From Cyanophora paradoxa (taxonomy: Eukaryota > Glaucocystophyceae > Cyanophorales > Cyanophoraceae): 64,000 nucleotides of DNA. Position 1 is the first letter of the stretch. Each line of letters begins with the position of its first letter. Location: NCBI GenBank assembly GCA_004431415.1, contig QPMI01000535.1, positions 124,001 through 188,000 on the forward strand. Direction: 5' to 3'. The notes beneath the pieces are model-generated. The model did not search any database and was not told the origin of the DNA. It worked only from the letters and a program-made list of their open reading frames with translations. Positions 45,801 to 57,400 of the stretch are shown one piece after another. The translations under genes were made by a program, and so were the position numbers.

Positions 45801-47255
45801 CCCGCGCCTCCCGCGCCTGGGGGTACCCCGTTCGGGGAGGGGGTACGGGGCGGGGAGGGGAGTGCTGCACGCGTACCCGGAGGGAGGAGGGGTTCGAGAG
45901 GCGCGGGTTTCCGATGGCCGCGGTGGGTAGATCCGATCGGTTCATGACGTCTGGGAGGGGGGGGTACCCGGTCGGAGGGGCATACCCCGGGGGGCAGAGC
46001 AGGGGGTACCGCACCCTCGACGGAGGCATCGAGCTCGAGCTCGCAGAGGGATACGCGTTTCGCGCCGGCCCAGGAGGGCCAAATGGCCGAAGGGGGGGTA
46101 CGAGATGCCGTCCACACGCGCGTGCAGGCGGCCGCCCCGCGCTGGGCCCCTACCACGCGCTGCGTGTACCCCGTCGCCTCTCCCTGCGAGTCTGTGGGGG
46201 TACGAGCGGTAAGGGACCGCAAAGAGGGGTACGGGGATCGGGCGCGCCGCCGTCGGGCTCGGGGGGCGGGTCGTAGCCGATGGGGGTCCAGCGCTCACGC
46301 GGCCGCTCGGGCAGCGGGGTACGGAAACGAAAAGACGATAGATTCAACAGCGCCATGCCGTACCTGCAGAGAGGGTTACTGAAGGTGAGCGGGGGCGGGG
46401 AGCTCGGGGGGGGGGGTACGCGCAGGTTGAGGTCGACGAAGAGCTGGAGGAGGAAGGGAATGTGGGCCTCGTGGGGCTGGAAAGCGCGCCCCAGCACGGC
46501 GCCGCTCTGCAGCAGCGCCGCCGCGCGGCTCACAAGGCCCGGGTTGTATCTGGTTGTACCCCCCGTCGGGCCCGGGCCAGGGGCCGCCGGCGGGGGGCGG
46601 CAGGGGGCGCACAGGTATATCTTGACGAAGAGGCGCTCGGAGGGGTAGTATCCGTAGAACGGCTTCCCCCGCACGAGCGCCACTTTGAAGATGTGTGCGC
46701 GGGAGCGGCGCCCCGCCTGCGGCGCCGCCTCCGCGCCGGCCCCGCCCGCCGCGTCGGCCGCCGCCCGCGCGGCCCCGCCGGCGATCGCCGCGATGTTGGC
46801 GCCGCGGGAGAGTTCCATTGCGCGCTCGATGCCCGCCGCGAGCGCCGTAAGGAACGTGGAGACTGCGGCGTGGAAGGGGACTGTTCGCTTCGAATTCGAG
46901 GCCGCACGCGCTCGCGGGCGGCCGCACCTTGCACGGCGTCGGTTCCAAGGTCCTCCGGGTACGGAACAAAGAAGTACGGGAAGGCCTACGCCCCGGAGGC
47001 CCGAGAATGAGCGCGGGACCTTGAGGCGCGTGCGGCGGGCAGGGGAGCGCCGCGGCACACCCTGTGGAGGTGCAAGCAGGCCTTCTGGCCCGCCGGCGTC
47101 GACCCGAACACGCGCACGACGGGCACCTCCCGCACGACGGCGCCAGTTAGCGGGCTTCGCATCGGGTCCGCGCGAGCGATCGGCGGCGCCATGTAGAAGT
47201 CCGCATTCACGATGCGGATGCTGAACGCCGCCCGCGGCGGGCTCTCCGCCGACAT
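32128..47255 (-). CDS. REV3: DNA polymerase zeta catalytic subunit REV3 (B-family translesion polymerase), multi-exon
   Basis: REV3 extends DNA past lesions as the catalytic subunit of polymerase zeta, with REV7 and POLD2/POLD3-type partners, in the nucleus. The start at 47255 gives MSAESPPRAAFSIRIVNADF followed by VPVVRVFGSTPAGQKACLHL, the hallmark REV3 N-terminus. Then come KVALVRGKPFYGYYPSERLF, FQPHEAHIPFLLQLFVDLNL and CELELDASVE. A long Ala/Pro/Glu-rich middle (about 38-45.5 kb) is disordered, as in other REV3 proteins. The polymerase domain follows: IEVHANTRGELR, VELVRGMDPDVLAGYEVQGG, RTSELARTFGIDFF, motif A FDFQ-SLYPSMVIAYN (about 35.65-35.76 kb), IANVTYGY, FSGRMPC and motif C YGDTDS (about 34.62 kb). 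The C-terminus has the CysA and CysB motifs. Introns are about 55-95 bp and very GC-rich, and many are GC-AG. Family assignment is very secure; total exon structure is approximate. Confidence 0.93.
34541..34616 (-). other. REV3: GC-AG intron splitting REV3 motif C (YGDTDS)
   Basis: GACACCGACAG, then an intron beginning GCGCGCCCGCC and ending GCCGCAG, then CATGTTCGTG. Joining gives YGDTDSMFV with the Ser codon split in phase 2. No GT donor can give this conserved motif. Confidence 0.88.
35673..35742 (-). other. REV3: GC-AG intron splitting REV3 motif A (FDFQ | SLYPS)
   Basis: The exon ends GACTTCCAG, the intron begins GCGCCCCCGCCC and ends GGGCAG, and the next exon starts TCGCTGTACCCC. Conservation of FQSLYP fixes the boundary, so the donor dinucleotide must be GC. 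Confidence 0.9.
38000..45850 (-). other. REV3: REV3 central low-complexity region
   Basis: Minus-strand frames are dominated by Ala, Pro, Glu, Arg and Gly with acidic patches (e.g. EDEEEDEEVEAGPA near 40.7 kb). It is bounded by recognisable REV3 blocks (WDEDRERRRQ near 45.75 kb; EPYYGDRRDVPARPRHFAGR near 39.2 kb). A segment FYVRHFFDAVEGAFEPLG near 41.6 kb looks folded but was not matched. Exon boundaries here cannot be set from sequence alone because both strands are open. Confidence 0.55.
46270..47255 (-). other. REV3: REV3 N-terminal domain exons
   Basis: Exons for FSIRIVNADFYMAPP, FPYFFVPYPEDLG, the helix region AGIERAMELSRGANIAAI, KPFYGYYPSERLFVKIYL, YNPGLVSRAAALLQSGAVL and YGMALLNLSSFRFR line up in order with REV3 proteins. 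Donors include GTGCGCC and GTACCCC. Codons across the KIYL/YNPG junction are restored exactly by GT-AG splicing. Confidence 0.85.
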
Positions 47256-47458
47256 TTTCAAGACATCGGAACTGGGTACAGGGACGAAGCACAAGCTTTG
47301 AAGAATGCCGAGCGCGGCGGCGAACCCGACAGCGAAATACGATCCCACAGCCGGTAAGCAGCGCGCTGGGGCCGACGTAACGGCCTACCGCAGTGCGCGC
47401 CTGACCGAGCCGCAGATCTCGAACGAGCCATTACAATCTCGAAAGTCGAGGCTGTCAA
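47256..47458. promoter_or_regulatory. Probable shared upstream region of divergent REV3 and ankyrin-repeat genes
   Basis: REV3 starts at 47255 on the minus strand, and the first secure coding exon of the ankyrin gene starts at 47565 on the plus strand. A possible plus-strand ATG at 47305, followed by a donor-like GGTAAGC near 47353, may put the first ankyrin-gene exon here. No promoter element was recognised. Confidence 0.4.
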
Positions 47459-48560
47459 GTGAGCGATCTAGCGAGCCTCCTGCAACGCCGTAGGGCCGCG
47501 CGCGAGCGGCCGCCCCGCGGCAAAGTTCGCGCCGAGGTATCCCACGGTGCCAACGCGCCCCGCAGGAAAGCACTGCAGCATGGAGCGAACCTTCAGTTCC
47601 AGCCCGCGCCCGGCGTCAGCCTGCTGATGCGCGCCTGCGAGACCAAGCACACTGAGATCGTCCGGTGCGCGTGGGCGACGGGGCTTAGCTATTCGCGCCC
47701 TGAGGCGCGCCGCAGCATGCTGCTGGAGGCTGGCGCAGAGCTCGATGTGGTCTCGAACGAGGGCTACACCGCCCTGCTGGTCGCCGCCGCCGCCGGTTCG
47801 GGCGCGCGCGCGGGCGGGCGCGGGCGGCGCTGAGCGCAGCGGGCGCGCGGCAGGGAACGTGGAGACGGCGCAGTGCCTGCTGAACGCGGGGGCGAACGTG
47901 CTTCTCGGCTCGCCCGAGCGCTGGTACGACGCCATCGACGCCCTGCTCTCCTCCAGCAAGGCCGAGCAGCGCGAGCTCGCGAGGCGCGTACCCCCCATGC
48001 TTCCGCTCCATCTGGCATCCCCGCACGGGCCGATGGGGCTGGTCGCGCAGGCAAATCATGAGCCGCGGCTGCGGCCTCAGCGCCGAGACTGCGCGGCGGG
48101 ACGGCCTCTCTCTCCTCGATTGGGCCGTCCGCGAGAACAACGGGGTACGCATACACCGTCTTGCCCGCATGCATTCCGTACCCCCCTTAGAGTTGCGTAC
48201 CTCCAGGCCCGGATCGCCCTCATCCATGAGTGCACGGAGGCGCGGCGGCGGGCCGACTTCTCGCGTGACGTCACCGCCGTCGTCCAGCCCGTGCGCGCAG
48301 TACCCCCCTCCCGACGCCCGTACCCCTCCTCACCCCCTTCGCAGATACTGGAGCTTCTCGACGCCCGCGTCATCGAGCTGTTCCGCCGCGTCGAGGTACC
48401 CCCCCCCCCTCCACTCCCCGCGACGCCTCTCCCCATCCGAGCCCGTACCCCCCCCTCCCCCCCCCCTCGGCGCAGGCGCTGGGCGAGCGGCTGTCGAGGG
48501 TGGAGGAGCGCGTGGGGCACGCGCGGCCGCAGGCGCAGCCCCAGCCGCAGCAGTTCCACT
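47459..48560 (+). CDS. Ankyrin-repeat protein, multi-exon
   Basis: Exons encode ALQHGANLQFQPAPGVSLLM then RACETKHTEIV (47565-47664), MLLEAGAELDVVSNEGYTAL then LVAAAA (about 47717-47798), NVETAQCLLNAGANVLLGS (about 47858), LSAETARRDGLSLLDWAVRE (about 48078), ARIALIHECTEARRRADF and ILELLDARVIELFRRVE, ending in a Gln/Pro-rich tail with TAG at 48558-48560. The G-x-TAL/L and LL-GA-hydrophobic patterns are ankyrin repeats, which mediate protein-protein contacts. Introns begin GTGCGCG, GTTCGGG, GTACCCC. The 5' end is unresolved: the frame at 47459 opens with GTGAGCGAT, which looks more like a splice donor than a start. Partner and pathway unknown. Confidence 0.65.
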
Positions 48561-49581
48561 AGCCCGCCCCGCCCCGCCCCGCCCCGCCCCGCGTCCGCGT
48601 CGGAGGCGCCTCGCACGCCGCCGAATCGTGAATTATAATTATGTATTCCGAGCTCCGCCTGAAAAGGAGAGCCGGGTGGCACTGCACTGCACGCGTACGG
48701 CCGCGCTGGCGGCGCGCGGCGGCCCGGCGGGCCGGGGTCCCGTCACCCCGTCCTGGACCCCTAGCCCCACGTGCACATCTAAATCTTGACCATGAACGAG
48801 ATCGAGAAGAGAGGCGGGGATCCCGAGGCCGCTGAGCTCCCTCCCCGAGGCCGAGGGCGAGGCCGCCGCGTCCGACCGTCGGACGGGCGTCCGCGACCGA
48901 GCTCGAGCCACGTACTGAGTCATCGTACTTCGAGAGCGGGCCAGTAATCCAGTACTAGTAATCCAGTAATCCAGTCAAAAGGCTTCAAGATTTGTAAAAA
49001 CGCGAGGAGGCGCCTTCCGCTCCGGATCCGAGGCTCCCTGCCCGGGGCAGGAGCTCGAGGTGCCCCTGCACGGAGTACATGCCCGGACAGGACCTCGAGG
49101 CGCCCACGCGGAGGGCGCGCAGGGACCGGAACCATGCGCCGCCAGCCTGGCGGGACGCCGCGGGAGACCAAAAATGTTCAAAGCTTTAATACTAGGGGCC
49201 CGGCCGCGTTTGGCGCGCCGGGGGTGCAAGGGGGGAACCGGGATCTAATGAAAGAGTCGTAGTGGCACGGGCATGCACGGGGCAGATGTAGATCGACCCC
49301 GGCCCGGCCCAGCTGCAGTAATAATCCATGCATGCCTGCCGGCGCCGGCGCCAGTGCCGCAGCTGAGACTGCTGCCAGCTGCAGGCTGGGAGATCGCGCC
49401 CCACGTGCACAGGCCGGCCCCCACTATATTGCAAGGGGGGGTACCCCCTCCCTTGCTCCCCTGGTGAATTGGTGCGGCGTACTTTCTGTGTTAGCAATTT
49501 TTGTAAGATGAGATTCTTTGCATGCACTCTCGTATAGGTGTGATCGCACCATAGCCGCTGCGAGCGGCGGAAAAAAATGCA

Positions 49582-50010
49582 ATGGCGGGGCTGCGCAAAC
49601 ATGCCGAAGCCGCTCCTCACCTGCTATTGCTATATGCGCCAAACCACGTGCTCCTGATTGCTCTAAATGCGCTCTACAAACTCTGTCATACATGCCTTGG
49701 CTCGAGAAGCGGCGCGTCGCGCGCTAGGCCGCCTCAAGTACCTGTTGTACCGGGCGCCGAAAAAAAGCGCTCCCGAGAGTTTCAGGAGATCGTGTTACAG
49801 TACCCGTGCTTCAAGCTGGAGCAGGGGGGAATGGAGCAGGGGGGAATGGAGCAGGGGGGAATGGAGCAGGTGGCCATGGCAAGCGAAGAAGCGAAGCAGC
49901 TGTTACATGTGCACGAGCTCGCATGCGCAGCTCTGCTCGCGACGCCGCGTTCCGGTGCGCTTCGAATTCCGGCTGCGGCCTCGAGCTCGGGCCGCGGCGT
50001 TCCGCCTTAA
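49582..50010 (+). CDS. Weak hypothetical ORF containing a three-fold pentapeptide repeat
   Basis: 142 codons from ATG 49582, including LEQGGMEQGGMEQGGMEQ and a helical-looking stretch ASEEAKQLLHVHELACAALL. No similarity recognised, no clear introns, and the region is otherwise gene-poor. It may be chance. Confidence 0.15.
   Translation: MAGLRKHAEAAPHLLLLYAPNHVLLIALNALYKLCHTCLGSRSGASRARPPQVPVVPGAEKKRSREFQEIVLQYPCFKLEQGGMEQGGMEQGGMEQVAMASEEAKQLLHVHELACAALLATPRSGALRIPAAASSSGRGVPP
49818..49870 (+). repeat. 15-bp tandem repeat, about 3.5 copies
   Basis: The unit GGAGCAGGGGGGAAT is repeated perfectly at 49818, 49833 and 49848, followed by a partial copy. The length is a multiple of three. Confidence 0.9.
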
Positions 50011-50400
50011 GCTTCGCTCTCGGTTTCTGACGAACTCCGGTTCAAGCAGACTCCAGCTAAGATTTAGATATCGATATCGATATGTCTAGACCCTCAAGCG
50101 CAGTCACAATGAGCTGTCATGCCGGTGAGCAATTGCAAGTACGGCGCAGCCTATAGCTAGCCGCGCCGCGGCGGGCTGCCTAGGCCTCGCACGCGTACGA
50201 GTGAACGCCTAGGCCTAGATAGCTAGCCCTCAACGCCACGCGCGCGTGTCTTGACCCGCGGCCAGCGCCCCGGCCCAGCGCCCGCAGTATTCGCTGCAGC
50301 TGCAGCTGGGCCGAGCTAGCCGGCGCCACTGGGCCTCGCCCCCGCGCCGCCGCTCTCCAGAGCGCGCTGGCGCCTCGGCCCTAGGCCCTAGGCCCTAGGC

Positions 50401-50850
50401 CACCTGCCCCTCCGCTCGCTTCCCCGCCCGCCGCCCTGCCGGTTGCTTCAGCGTCGTCGACTCCAGGTTCGCTCCGCCGCTGCTGCCGCGCACCTGGCCC
50501 GGCCGCCCCCGCTGGGCCCCGCCCCCGCACGGCCGCTTTCCGGGGCGAGCTGACGCCTCGGCTCTGCGTATGTGCAGGCCTAGGCTATGCGCAGGGCCCG
50601 GCGCCACCTGCCCCTCCGCCCGCTTCCCCGCCCGCCGCCGGCGCCCTAGGCTTGCCGGCTGCTCCAGCGTCGTCGACTCCAGGTTCGCTCCGCCGCTGCT
50701 GCCGCGCACCTGGCCCGGCCGCCCCCGCTGGGCCCCGCCCCCGCACGGCCGCTGTCCGGGGCGAGCTGACGCCTCGGCTCTGCGTATGTGCAGGCTATGC
50801 GCAGGGCCCGGCGCCACCTGCCCCTCCGCCCGCTTCCCTGCCCGCCGCCG
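50401..50850. repeat. Tandem repeat of about 204-210 bp, slightly over two copies
   Basis: CACCTGCCCCTCCG starts copies at 50401, 50605 and 50815 (last partial). Copies share a CGTCGTCGACTCCAGG block and a GCGAGCTGACGCCTCGG block and differ by small indels. No coding role seen. Confidence 0.85.
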
Positions 50851-51412
50851 CCTTCGCCTGCCTGCCTGCCCGGTCCCGCCGCCCGCGACGCCACCCCACC
50901 TGCCCGCCTCGCCCGGCAGCCAGCCTTGCCTCTCTGCCCCTCCCCCCCTCCCCCCCCTTCCGCCCCCCCCCCTCCCACCCTAAGTACCCTGCAATGTGTA
51001 CCAGTACCCCCCCTTGCACCTCCGCGCGTGGCCCGCACTTGCCACTCTTGCACGGGGCCGGGCGCGGTCTGCTAGTATGCTAACGCAGTGCCCCTAGGCC
51101 TAGCTCGTCCTTACATAAGTGCTTACAATAAAGTAAAAAAAGTAGACGACACGTACTCAGTATACTATGATAGCTAGGCCTAGCGACATCTTAATTAAAA
51201 AAAAAAAGACGACATGCGCACTTTGACCATGGCGTCAGCTGTTCTGTCATGAAGATCTGGTGTTTTCCGCGATGATCGAAATGATAAAAGAAAGCTGCCG
51301 CAACGCTGCATCGAATGCTATAGCTATCTATCGTCTTAAGATTATGCAATCACTTTAACTCACGATCGCGATCCTGCACGAATCGATTGCAACTGCAAGC
51401 TACAACTGAGCT

Positions 51413-54400
51413 TCAGTGGAATGGGACGTGGTGGTCGGCCCAGGACACGCCGCCGTCCGCGTGCAGCGCCCCTGCGCCGTGGGCGGCGTCCTCCTCCGCG
51501 TCGGCGGCGGCCGCCAGCGCCAGCGCCTCCGCCGCGGCGTGCAGCCCGCCGAACGGGTCGTCGGTCGCCTCTGCCGCCTCCGCCGCCTGCGGCCCACGGC
51601 TTCAATCGCGCGCTCCGCATTCAGAGCTGCATCGAGCCAGAGCGCACCTCGGCGACGAAAGAGTAGGGCCGCATCCCGGCGTCGACGTCGACGACGTTCG
51701 CCTCCACATCCAGGTGGTTGCTCGCCGGCTGCCCGCCATCGCCGACCTGCTCGTCCGCCCCGCCGCCGCCGCTGCCGCCGTTGTCGCCGCCGTTGTCGCC
51801 GCCGTTTCCATTGTTGCCGCCATTGTCGCCGCCGCCGCTGCCGTCCTGGGCCTGGCCGTCGGACCCCGAAGCCTCCGCGCCTGCTTGCTGCTGGTCTTGG
51901 GAACCGTCAGCTGCAGCCTGCTGGTCGGCGCCGCCCGAATCGCCGCCTGCCTGCGCCGACCCGTCCGCGCCAGGCCCGTCGGGCCCTTGGCCTTCTGCCG
52001 CGTCCGCTGGAGGTTGCTCCGGCTGCGCCGCCCGTCAGCGCAAGCTGCCAGCGACCGGCGGCATGCAGCACAAGCGGTCGCACCGGAGGCTGCTCGCCGT
52101 TGGACCCCCCCTGGCCGCCCGCGCCCTGCTCGCCGCCCTGCACCCCCAATGAGCCGACCCGCTTCGAAAAGCACACACTCACGGCCCCGCTCGGATGGCA
52201 CGCTAAAGCGAGCGGGAACGCACCTCCGGAGGCGCCTCGCCGTCCACCGCGCCGCGGACCGTGTCCTGCACGCCGTCCACCGCCTCCTGCGCGGCGCCCT
52301 TCGCCTCTTCCACCGCCTCCTTGGCGCCGTCGACCGTCTCCTGAACCGCCGCCTTGGCGCCGTCCACCGTCTCGCTGACCGCATCCTTGACGCCGTCGAC
52401 CGTCTCCTGGACCGCCGCCTTGGCGCCGTCCACCGTCTCGCTTACTGTCTCCTTGACGCCGTCGACCGTCTCTTGAACCGTGTCCTTGACGCCGTCCACC
52501 ACGTCGCTGACCGCCTCCTTGGCGCCGTCCACCGTGTCGCGAACCGTGCTCTTGACGTCCTCGAAGGTGCTCTTCGCCTCGTCGATGGTGCCCGTCACGG
52601 TGTCCTGCGAAACCCGCTCACGATCGAGACGCCGGCTGCAGCCCGCCGGCCGAGCGACGCGCGACGCCGTCCGACGCACCTTGACGTCCTGGATCGTGTC
52701 CTTCACGTTGTCCACCGTGTCCTTGACCGTGTCAACGGCCTGCGAAAGAGGTCATGATCGGCTGCGCGACGGCGACGCGGACACTCTGACGAGGCGCGCG
52801 CGCACGTCTTTCACGGTCTGCACGGCCTTGAGCCCCTTGGAGAGGCCCTTGCCGAGCTTCTTCGTCCAGGGCTTCTTGGCTGCGGCCGTGTCATCCAGAG
52901 TAGCGCCGGCTGGGGCGTGTCGGGCCGGGAGGCGGCGCACCCTTCGGGGCCTTCTTGACTGCCTTCTTCCCCGGCTTCTTGGCAGGCTTCTTCGCCGGCT
53001 TCTTGGCAGGCTTCTTCTTGGCAGACTTCTTGACGGGCTTCTTCTTGGCAGCTGTGAAGGCGACGGCATCAGACGCAGTGCAGCGAGATTCGACGCAGCA
53101 ATCGATGGAGCACCCTTCTTCACGGGCTTCTTCTTCACGGGCTTCTTCACGGGCTTCTTCCGCATGGGCTTCTTCTTCGCCATGGGCTTCTTCTTTTTGA
53201 TAGTCTTGCGCGACGAGCGGCCCCGCTTCTGCATCGACTGTGCGGCCGTCAGCGCGTGATGTCGGCGAGCGCTGGCGCGTGAACGGGCGCACCGAGCTCC
53301 TGCGGAAGAACCGCGTGTAGTGCCTGAGCTGTACCTGCCCGTCGCCATCGAGCTCGAGTCCGGAGATCGATGCCTGCGGAGCCAAGGCGCTGAAAGGGTC
53401 GATCCCCAAACCGGCCGCGTCCTCAATCTCCTCCGCCGCCTGCGGCCCACGGCTTCAATCGCGCGCTCCGCATTCAGAGCTGCATCGAGCCAGAGCGCAC
53501 CTCGGCGACGAAAGAGTAGGGCCGCATCCCGACGTCGACGTCGACGACGTTCGCCTCCACATCCAGGTGGTTGCTCGCCGGCTGCCCGCCATCGCCGCTC
53601 TGCTCGTCCGCCCCGCCGCCGCCGCTGCCGCCGTTGTCGCCGCCGTTGTCGCCGCCGTTTCCATTGTTGCCGCCATTGTCGCCGCCGCCGCTGCCGTCCT
53701 GGGCCTGGCCGTCGGACCCCGAAGCCTCCGCGCCTGCTTGCTGCTGGTCTAGGGAACCGTCAGCTGCAGCCTGCTGGTCGGCGCCACCCGAATCGCCGCC
53801 CGCCTGCGCCGACCCGTCCGCGCCAGGCCCGTCGGGCCCTTGGCCTTCTGCCGCGTCCGCTGGAGGTTGCTCCGGCTGCGCCGCCCGTCAGCGCAAGCTG
53901 CCAGCGACCGGCGGCATGCAGCACAAGCGGTCGCACCGGAGGCTGCTCGCCGTTGGACCCCCCCTGGCCGCCCGCGCCCTGCTCGCCGCCCTGCACCCCC
54001 AATGAGCCGACCCGCTTCGAAAAGCACACACCAGTGACCCCGCTCGGATGGCACGCTAAAGCGAGCGGGAATGCACCTCCGGAGGCGCCTCGCCGTCCAC
54101 CGCGCCGCGGACCGTGTCCTGCACGCCGTCCACCGCCTCCTGCGCGGCGCCCTTCGCCTCTTCCACCGCCTCCTTGGCGCCGTCGACCGTCTCCTGAACC
54201 GCCGCCTTGGCGCCGTCCACCGTCTCGCTGACCGCATCCTTGACGCCGTCGACCGTCTCCTGGACCGCCGCCTTGGCGCCGTCCACCGTCTCGCTTACTG
54301 TCTCCTTGACGCCGTCGACCGTCTCTTGAACCGTGTCCTTGACGCCGTCCACCACGTCGCTGACCGCCTCCTTGGCGCCGTCCACCGTGTCGCGAACCGT

Positions 54401-57400
54401 GCTCTTGACGTCCTCGAAGGTGCTCTTCGCCTCGTCGATGGTGCCCGTCACGGTGTCCTGCGAAACCCGCTCACGATCGAGACGCCGGCTGCAGCCCGCC
54501 GGCCGAGCGACGCGCGACGCCGTCCGACGCACCTTGACGTCCTGGATCGTGTCCTTCACGTTGTCCACCGTGTCCTTGACCGTGTCAACGGCCTGCGAAA
54601 GAGGTCATGATCGGCTGCGCGACGGCGACGCGGACACTCTGACGAGGCGCGCGCGCACGTCTTTCACGGTCTGCACGGCCTTGAGCCCCTTGGAGAGGCC
54701 CTTGCCGAGCTTCTTCGTCCAGGGCTTCTTGGCTGCGGCCGTGTCATCCAGAGTGGCGCCGGCTGGGGCGCGTCGGGCCGGGAGGCGGCGCACCCTTCGG
54801 GGCCTTCTTGACTGCCTTCTTCCCCGGCTTCTTGGCAGGCTTCTTCGCCGGCTTCTTGGCAGGCTTCTTCTTGGCAGACTTCTTGACGGGCTTCTTCTTG
54901 GCAGCTGTGAAGGCGACGGCATCAGACGCAGTGCAGCGAGATTCGACGCAGCAATCGATGGAGCACCCTTCTTCACGGGCTTCTTCTTCACGGGCTTCTT
55001 CACGGGCTTCTTCCGCATGGGCTTCTTCTTCGCCATGGGCTTCTTCTTTTTGATAGTCTTGCGCGACGAGCGGCCCCGCTTCTGCATCGACTGTGCGGCC
55101 GTCAGCGCGTGATGTCGGCGAGCGCTGGCGCGTGAACGGGCGCACCGAGCTCCTGCGGAAGAACCGCGTGTAGTGCCTGAGCTGTACCTGCCCGTCGCCA
55201 TCGAGCTCGAGTCCGGAGATCGATGCCTGCGGAGCCAAGGCGCTGAAAGGGTCGATCCCCAAACCGGCCGCGTCCTCAATCTCCTCCGCCGCCTGCGGCC
55301 CACGGCTTCAATCGCGCGCTCCGCATTCAGAGCTGCATCGAGCCAGAGCGCACCTCGGCGACGAAAGAGTAGGGCCGCATCCCGACGTCGACGTCGACGA
55401 CGTTCGCCTCCACATCCAGGTGGTTGCTCGCCGGCTGCCCGCCATCGCCGCTCTGCTCGTCCGCCCCGCCGCCGCCGCTGCCGCCGTTGTCGCCGCCGTT
55501 GTCGCCGCCGTTTCCATTGTTGCCGCCATTGTCGCCGCCGCCGCTGCCGTCCTGGGCCTGGCCATCGGACCCCGAAGCCTCCGCGCCTGCTTGCTGCTGG
55601 TCTAGGGAACCGTCAGCTGCGGCCTGCTGGTCGGCGCCACCCGAATCGCCGCCCGCCTGCGCCGACCCGTCCGCGCCAGGCCCGTCGGGCCCTTGGCCTT
55701 CTGCCGCGTCCGCTGGAGGTTGCTCCGGCTGCGCCGCCCGTCAGCACAAGCTGCCAGCGACCGGCGACATGCAGCACAAGCGGTCGCACCGGAGGCTGCT
55801 CGCCGTTGGACCCCCCCTGGCCGCCCGCGCCCTGCTCGCCGCCCTGCACCCCCAATGAGCCGACCCGCTTCGAAAAGCACACACCAGTGACCCCGCTCGG
55901 ATGGCACGCTAAAGCGAGCGGGAATGCACCTCCGGAGGCGCCTCGCCGTCCACCGCGCCGCGGACCGTGTCCTGCACGCCGTCCACCGCCTCCTGCGCGG
56001 CGCCCTTCGCCTCTTCCACCGCCTCCTTGGCGCCGTCGACCGTCTCCTGAACCGCCGCCTTGGCGCCGTCCACCGTCTCGCTGACCGCATCCTTGACGCC
56101 GTCGACCGTCTCCTGGACCGCCGCCTTGGCGCCGTCCACCGTCTCGCTTACTGTCTCCTTGACGCCGTCGACCGTCTCTTGAACCGTGTCCTTGACGCCG
56201 TCCACCACGTCGCTGACCGCCTCCTTGGCGCCGTCCACCGTGTCGTGAACCGTGCTCTTGACGTCCTCGAAGGTGCTCTTCGCCTCGTCGATGGTGCCCG
56301 TCACGGTGTCCTGCGAAACCCGCTCACGATCGAGACGCCGGCTGCAGCCCGCCGGCCGAGCGACGCGCGACGCCGTCCGACGCACCTTGACGTCCTGGAT
56401 CGTGTCCTTCACGTTGTCCACCGTGTCCTTGACCGTGTCAACGGCCTGCGAAAGAGGTCATGATCGGCTGCGCGACGGCGACGCGGACACTCTGACGAGG
56501 CGCGCGCGCACGTCTTTCACGGTCTGCACGGCCTTGAGCCCCTTGGAGAGGCCCTTGCCGAGCTTCTTCGTCCAGGGCTTCTTGGCTGCGGCCGTGTCAT
56601 CCAGAGTGGCGCCGGCTGGGGCGCGTCGGGCCGGGAGGCGGCGCACCCTTCGGGGCCTTCTTGACTGCCTTCTTCCCCGGCTTCTTGGCAGGCTTCTTCG
56701 CCGGCTTCTTGGCAGGCTTCTTCTTGGCAGACTTCTTGACGGGCTTCTTCTTGGCAGCTGTGAAGGCGACGGCATCAGACGCAGTGCAGCGAGATTCGAC
56801 GCAGCAATCGATGGAGCACCCTTCTTCACGGGCTTCTTCTTCACGGGCTTCTTCACGGGCTTCTTCCGCATGGGCTTCTTCTTCGCCATGGGCTTCTTCT
56901 TTTTGATAGTCTTGCGCGACGAGCGGCCCCGCTTCTGCATCGACTGTGCGGCCGTCAGCGCGTGATGTCGGCAAGCGCTGGCGCGTGAACGGGCGCACCG
57001 AGCTCCTGCGGAAAAACCGCGTGTAGTGCCTGAGCTGTACCTGCCCGTCGCCGTCGAGTCCGAGTTCGGAGGTAGAGGCCTGCGGAGCCAATTGCAAGGT
57101 CGGATTCGCGTGCGGCGTTGTGGCTTGCGGTGCGGGCGCGTTCGTCGCACCAGTCCGTCATGATCATCGACGGCCTGCGAGCCGGAGTCGAGCAGCAGGT
57201 TGATGAACCTGTAGATGGCGATGCCAGGCCCCGAAATGTAAGGCAACTCCGGCTCGGCCGCGTGCTTGGCCGCGGCCCCGCCCTTGGCGGACGTCGATGC
57301 CGTGTGGCTGTCCTCCTTGTGGTCGTCGTCCCACATCAACGCCTTACGGTCGCCTAGCACTGCAACGTCCGAGCGACCGTGACCGTGGTCGCGATTATGA

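Larger units (their letters stand above)
48561..51412. other. Space between two convergent genes, no secure gene
   Basis: Mixed composition with small tandem repeats (49818-49870, 50401-50850), AGTAATCCAGT repeats (about 48940-48975) and a CCTAGG-rich stretch (about 50380-50400). Open frames such as minus 48639-48923 and plus 50570-50983 are GC-driven and show no family resemblance. Confidence 0.4.

Noticed and set aside
39129-45930. Long plus-strand frames (e.g. 39707-40870, 44016-45107) opposite REV3
   Set aside because: Extreme GC content opens all frames. These are Arg/Gly/Pro-rich without domains, and REV3 blocks flank the region on the other strand.
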